From NCBI RefSeq assembly GCF_008831285.2, contig NC_045149.1, positions 22,946,535-23,010,534 on the forward strand: 64,000 nucleotides of DNA, given 5' to 3'. This DNA comes from Nymphaea colorata (lineage: Eukaryota > Streptophyta > Magnoliopsida > Nymphaeales > Nymphaeaceae). Shown in pieces: positions 60,770-64,000 of the stretch. The notes beneath the pieces are model-generated. The model was not told the DNA's origin, did no database searches, and worked only from the letters and a program-made list of their open reading frames with translations. Numbering within the stretch: position 1 is the first letter of the stretch; each line of letters begins with the position of its first letter. Position numbers and translations under genes: made by a program.

Positions 60770-61110
60770 CCAATTTTAGGCCTCGATAGCTGTTGATGCA
60801 AGCCCTCCACACAATGTTTCTCACCTTCCACAGCTGCCAGAAAACAATTTTGAAAAGTCACTTTTCAGCATTTCCTCAGCCAAATTGGTGTTATCCTTGT
60901 GGTTTTCCCCTGTGATTCATTTCCTCAACAATTGGTATCCACAGTTATTACATCTACTAACCACCCGGCTCCCATATCTTCTAGGCCACCGAGCATGATA
61001 GAATTGCATGAACGTTTGATTCCTCAAGTCTCTCATAAAGCATACAAGGGTTCGCTTATTGACATCTCCACTTTTTAATCCTATCCAAGGTGGGGATTTG
61101 ATTTTGGCAG
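60770..61110 (-). mobile_element. LINE 3' relic (zinc-binding region)
   Basis: Minus-strand translation gives LDRIKKWRCQ, then after a stop ANPCMLYERLEESNVHAI and LSCSVA, then KIWEP, and further on WQLWKVRNIVWRACINSYRG. This order (LDR-K-W, C-x2-C-like, EES-H, C, IW, W-LWK-RN) is that of the zinc-binding domain after plant LINE reverse transcriptases. Stops and frame changes show it is decayed. The second Cys of the first pair is Tyr. Confidence 0.55.
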
Positions 61111-61289
61111 GCAGTGTAGGTGAACTAACATACCTTTATATCATTCCACACCTTTCTACTTCCATTAGCCTTGTTTGGATGGAGGAAAAATAAATGCAAA
61201 AGACCGATGAAAAATAATATAGGAAAGGAAAGTGAGGGGAATGAAATTATGATTGAAAAAAAAAAAGGTAAAGAAAGAGAAGCAGGGAT

Positions 61290-61500
61290 GGGCCTCAGGC
61301 CAGCTTAATTCTTACAACAAGTCAGGTTGAGCTTGGGCCCAATACTTGAAACTTGGGCCCGATGCCCAAAACCCAAGTTGGGGCCGAAGCCCGATTCTAA
61401 TAGAAAATTATTTTTTAAAATATAAAATATGTCTTTTTGAATATAAAATATAGATTATTATTAATAAAAAATAATTTAAAAATTAATAGAACTGAGAGAA
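61290..61500. repeat. GC-rich-ended, AT-cored dispersed repeat, copy 3
   Basis: Words such as gagcttgggcccaatactt, cttgggcccgatgcccaaaa and ggggccgaagcccgatt precede an AT-rich tail, as in 19200-19470. Confidence 0.45.
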
Positions 61501-62743
61501 AAAAATAAAATGATTATAAAGCTTGTTTAATAGAAAAAAAGAATTACCCTTTTTCTTTTCATATCACAATTATTTAGGTACCAAACGGAACCACGTAAAC
61601 TTGTGTGTACATTTTTCTTTCTAGCAACAAGGCCCCAAGTGTCTGCCATACTCACAGAATGCCTTTGCATTCCATCTCGCAGAAGGGGTAGTCGAAACCT
61701 GCCAGATTCTATCGACGCATCGACGAAGAAGTTTGACAAAGCCAGTGGAGCATTTCCGACTGTCATGAATTGACAATGTCGTGAATTGACAATGGTGGAT
61801 GTAAGGGGGATGCATGGCTCGAGAAGATTGAATATTCTCGTTTCACATACACCACAAAGCGATGAGCATGGATGGAAACGATCGGTTTGGGGATCTTGCT
61901 TGATTTTGAACCTGTTATTTTCTTTTGAAAGCCCTGAATCAAGATTTTCCAAGTTACGAAGGAACAAGAGTGCAGTTGGCACATAGACCTCTTCAACCCC
62001 ATCAACTTTACTCCTTTTCGACGTCTTGTCTTTCTCTTCTCACAATTCATTTAAGTGAAAAAAAAAAAAATCTTAATTCGATTAAACTGGCTGATTTGGA
62101 GACCAACTTGATGTTTCAAACATCGTCTATCAAAGAGGAGACTACCTTCAGCGAGCTGTTCATGAATACCATACAACTTCTGTAGCTCTCTGTAAATTAT
62201 TCTCAGTATTTGGAACGGTGAAGGGAACGCACGATGTCATTGTCTTGCTTGGATTTATAATCTTCACCGAACACGACGCCTGTGGAGTCGAACTCTCGCG
62301 GAAACTCCCATCTGTTCAGCAGGGGCACTCCGGCAAATGATCCGCCATTGACTTTAGAGAGAGGGAGAGAGAGCCCAGTGACCGTCGTCGACGTTCTGCC
62401 TATGTAGAGAGAGACTGAGAGGTCAGTCATGGACTCATGGTCGTTGTCATTGAGTTCTGGCAGTGACAGTGAGTAACAGAAACAGGGAGTGGTGGGGTGC
62501 CTTCTTCCTCCCTCCTATTGACCTCTTCCTCCGTCGTTCGCTTTACGCTGCCACAAATAACACGGCAACTCTATCTCTCCCTCTATCTGCAATTACCACC
62601 ATTCCCATCTATTTCTCTGTCATTGTCCATGGCCACCCTCACCACCTCTGCCATCTGCAATTACCACAATTCCCAACTATTTTTCTGTCATTGTCCATGG
62701 CTACCCTCACCACCGCTGCAATCTATCCACCTGCTCACTGTAG

Positions 62744-62750
62744 TATAAAA
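62744..62750 (+). promoter_or_regulatory. TATA box of the intact metacaspase gene
   Basis: TATAAAA lies 75 bp before the ATG. The equivalent position is CATAAAA in pseudogene 1 (49972-49979), and in copy 2 the insertion begins within this motif (54250/54251). Confidence 0.6.
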
Positions 62751-62822
62751 ATGAAGAAGAAGAAGAGCAGTGAGGCAAAGGGAAACGCACAGGGCTCGAG
62801 AGAGAGAGAGAGAGATATATGA
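62751..62822 (+). other. Candidate uORF whose stop overlaps the metacaspase ATG
   Basis: A 23-residue frame rich in Lys, Arg and Glu ends in TGA at 62820-62822, overlapping the main ATG at 62819-62821. Its ATG directly follows the TATA box, so a normal start about 30 bp downstream would exclude it from the mRNA. Confidence 0.3.
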
Positions 62823-64000
62823 TGCCGGTCGTCAACTGCCCCAACTGCAGGAAGACGCTGCGGCTGCCGGCGGGGGCACAGTCCATCAGGTGCACCACCT
62901 GCAATGCCGTCTCTAGAATCTCGAACCCCACGTCGTTCCCTCCCCCTCTCCCTTCTTCCTCCTTGCCTTCGCCTGGTCCCCGTTCCTCCTACGCCCCACC
63001 ACCGCCCCCAACTGGAGGTTCCAGTCCGTTGGTGTACTCTCCGGCGCTGCCCTCGGCGCATGGTCCGAAGAGAGCCGTCATTTGTGGTATATCATACCGT
63101 GACTCCTGCTACGAGCTCGAGGGGTGCATCAAGGATGCCAAGTACATGAAATACCTCCTCGTCAACCGATTCAATTTCCCGGAGTCCTCCATCTTAATGC
63201 TCACCGGTTCCTCTCTCTCCCTCTCTCCAATGGTTGATGATAATCGCTTTGTGTTCTCTTGAATATGTCCTCGGTTTTCCTATTTGATCGGATCCTAAGA
63301 ATGTACCCAAATAGTTCTTCCTCTTTCTCTTTTTCACATTTGTAGCATTTGCTTCCAGCAAATGGCTTCTTTTTTTTTTCAATTTTTAGTATGACAGTCG
63401 AAGCATAAATCAGTTACTCTGTTAATTCTTCCCTTGTTTTTTGTCTCGGAAGCATTGTGTCTTTTGTGGTGAGCTCTTGTATGTTCTCATATTTTTTTTT
63501 CTGAAACCTGTTCTGCAGATGAAGAAACTGATCCTTCTAAAATACCAACCATCCGTAACTTGCGGAGGGCAATGACTTGGCTTGTGCATGGCTGCCAACC
63601 AGGAGATTCCTTGGTATTTCACTTCTCTGGTCATGGTTCACAAATCCGTGATATTGATGGTGATGAGGTTGATGGATACGATGAAACACTGTGTCCTCTG
63701 GACTTTGAAACAGAAGGAATGCTTGTTGATGATGAACTCAATGCAACCCTTGTCAGACCGCTTCCTTGTGGCGCCAGGCTTCATGCAATTATCGATTGTT
63801 GTCACAGTGGCACGGCCTTGGACTTGCCTTTCGTTTGTAGGATGGATAGGTCAGTCCGAATGGTCTATAGATATTTTACCTTTTCTTTTCAGTGAATCTG
63901 AGGCTATACCTCTCGAGAGACTTGTTCGAGTGTTTCATCTGATGAATTATCTATTAATTACATTCCATCAGGCAGCATTCCATGATCTTTGCAAAAAAGA
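62819..64000 (+). CDS. MC1-like: Type I metacaspase with LSD1-type zinc finger (5' part)
   Basis: A Ca2+-dependent Arg/Lys-specific cysteine protease of the caspase fold, linked in plants to hypersensitive cell death and protein quality control. Exon 1 is 62819-63206 and exon 2 is 63519-63849, with GT-AG junctions and consistent phase; later exons lie beyond the window. The zinc finger is CPNC...CTTC (residues 7-28), followed by a Pro/Ser-rich prodomain. The p20 domain begins KRAVICGISYRDSCYELEGC (84 on). Catalytic His168 lies in FHFSGHGSQIRDIDGDEVDG and catalytic Cys224 in DCCHSGTALDLPFVC. The acidic VDDELNA region is also present. No lesion is seen in these exons, unlike the two upstream copies. 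A second in-frame ATG directly follows the first, so either could serve. The symbol is by similarity to Arabidopsis MC1. Confidence 0.94.

Larger units (their letters stand above)
59037..62070. other. Spacer between inverted arm and intact metacaspase
   Basis: No supported gene. It contains a partial dispersed repeat at 59735-59880, a LINE relic on the minus strand at about 60770-61110, and a repeat at 61290-61500. Confidence 0.5.

Overview
The window is nuclear DNA from a flowering plant. The evidence is GT-AG introns of 100 bp to 6 kb, an AT-rich intergenic background with long TA microsatellites, and plant-type gene families: a CK2 beta subunit with a plant N-terminus, a type I metacaspase with an LSD1-type zinc finger, and a MORN protein of plant architecture. 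I cannot name the species. There are no prokaryotic or organellar genes.

Four genes can be reconstructed. (1) 2911-13628 (+) is a five-exon CK2 regulatory beta subunit of 295 aa; its introns carry a hAT-like miniature element with an exact 8-bp target duplication and a solo LTR. (2) 15530-18441 (-) is a four-exon gluconokinase of 177 aa, convergent with the CK2 gene, with a 7-codon first exon and a perfect 19-bp hairpin one base after its stop. (3) 37246-40914 (+) is a three-exon, 492-aa MORN-repeat protein with two N-terminal membrane segments. (4) From 62819 to beyond the end (+) lie the first two exons of an intact type I metacaspase, with His168 and Cys224 as the catalytic pair.

The rest is repeat and gene-relic territory. 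From about 19.85 to 26.4 kb there is a decayed tandem array of about ten 0.65-kb units with a coding-like block I cannot identify, interrupted by an exon-like piece at 21946-22054. From 26.65 to 36.5 kb I see no gene, only microsatellites, short repeats and TE-like debris. From 41 to 46.8 kb there is a LINE relic, a small tandem repeat and hairpins.

The most unusual part is 46.9-64 kb, a rearranged cluster built from three modules: the metacaspase gene, a short ORF for a putative 63-64 aa secreted or anchored peptide, and an unidentified segment. One metacaspase copy is dead by several lesions, including catalytic His to Arg. A second was cut by a mobile element whose left edge lies exactly at the TATA box. 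The third is intact. The peptide ORF occurs four times, twice open and twice broken. Two arms of about 1.8 kb (46901-48730 and 57182-59036) form an inverted duplication around the dead copies.

The four housekeeping genes have no evident shared pathway. The metacaspase cluster looks like birth-and-death evolution of a cell-death/defence protease locus together with a linked small-peptide ORF.
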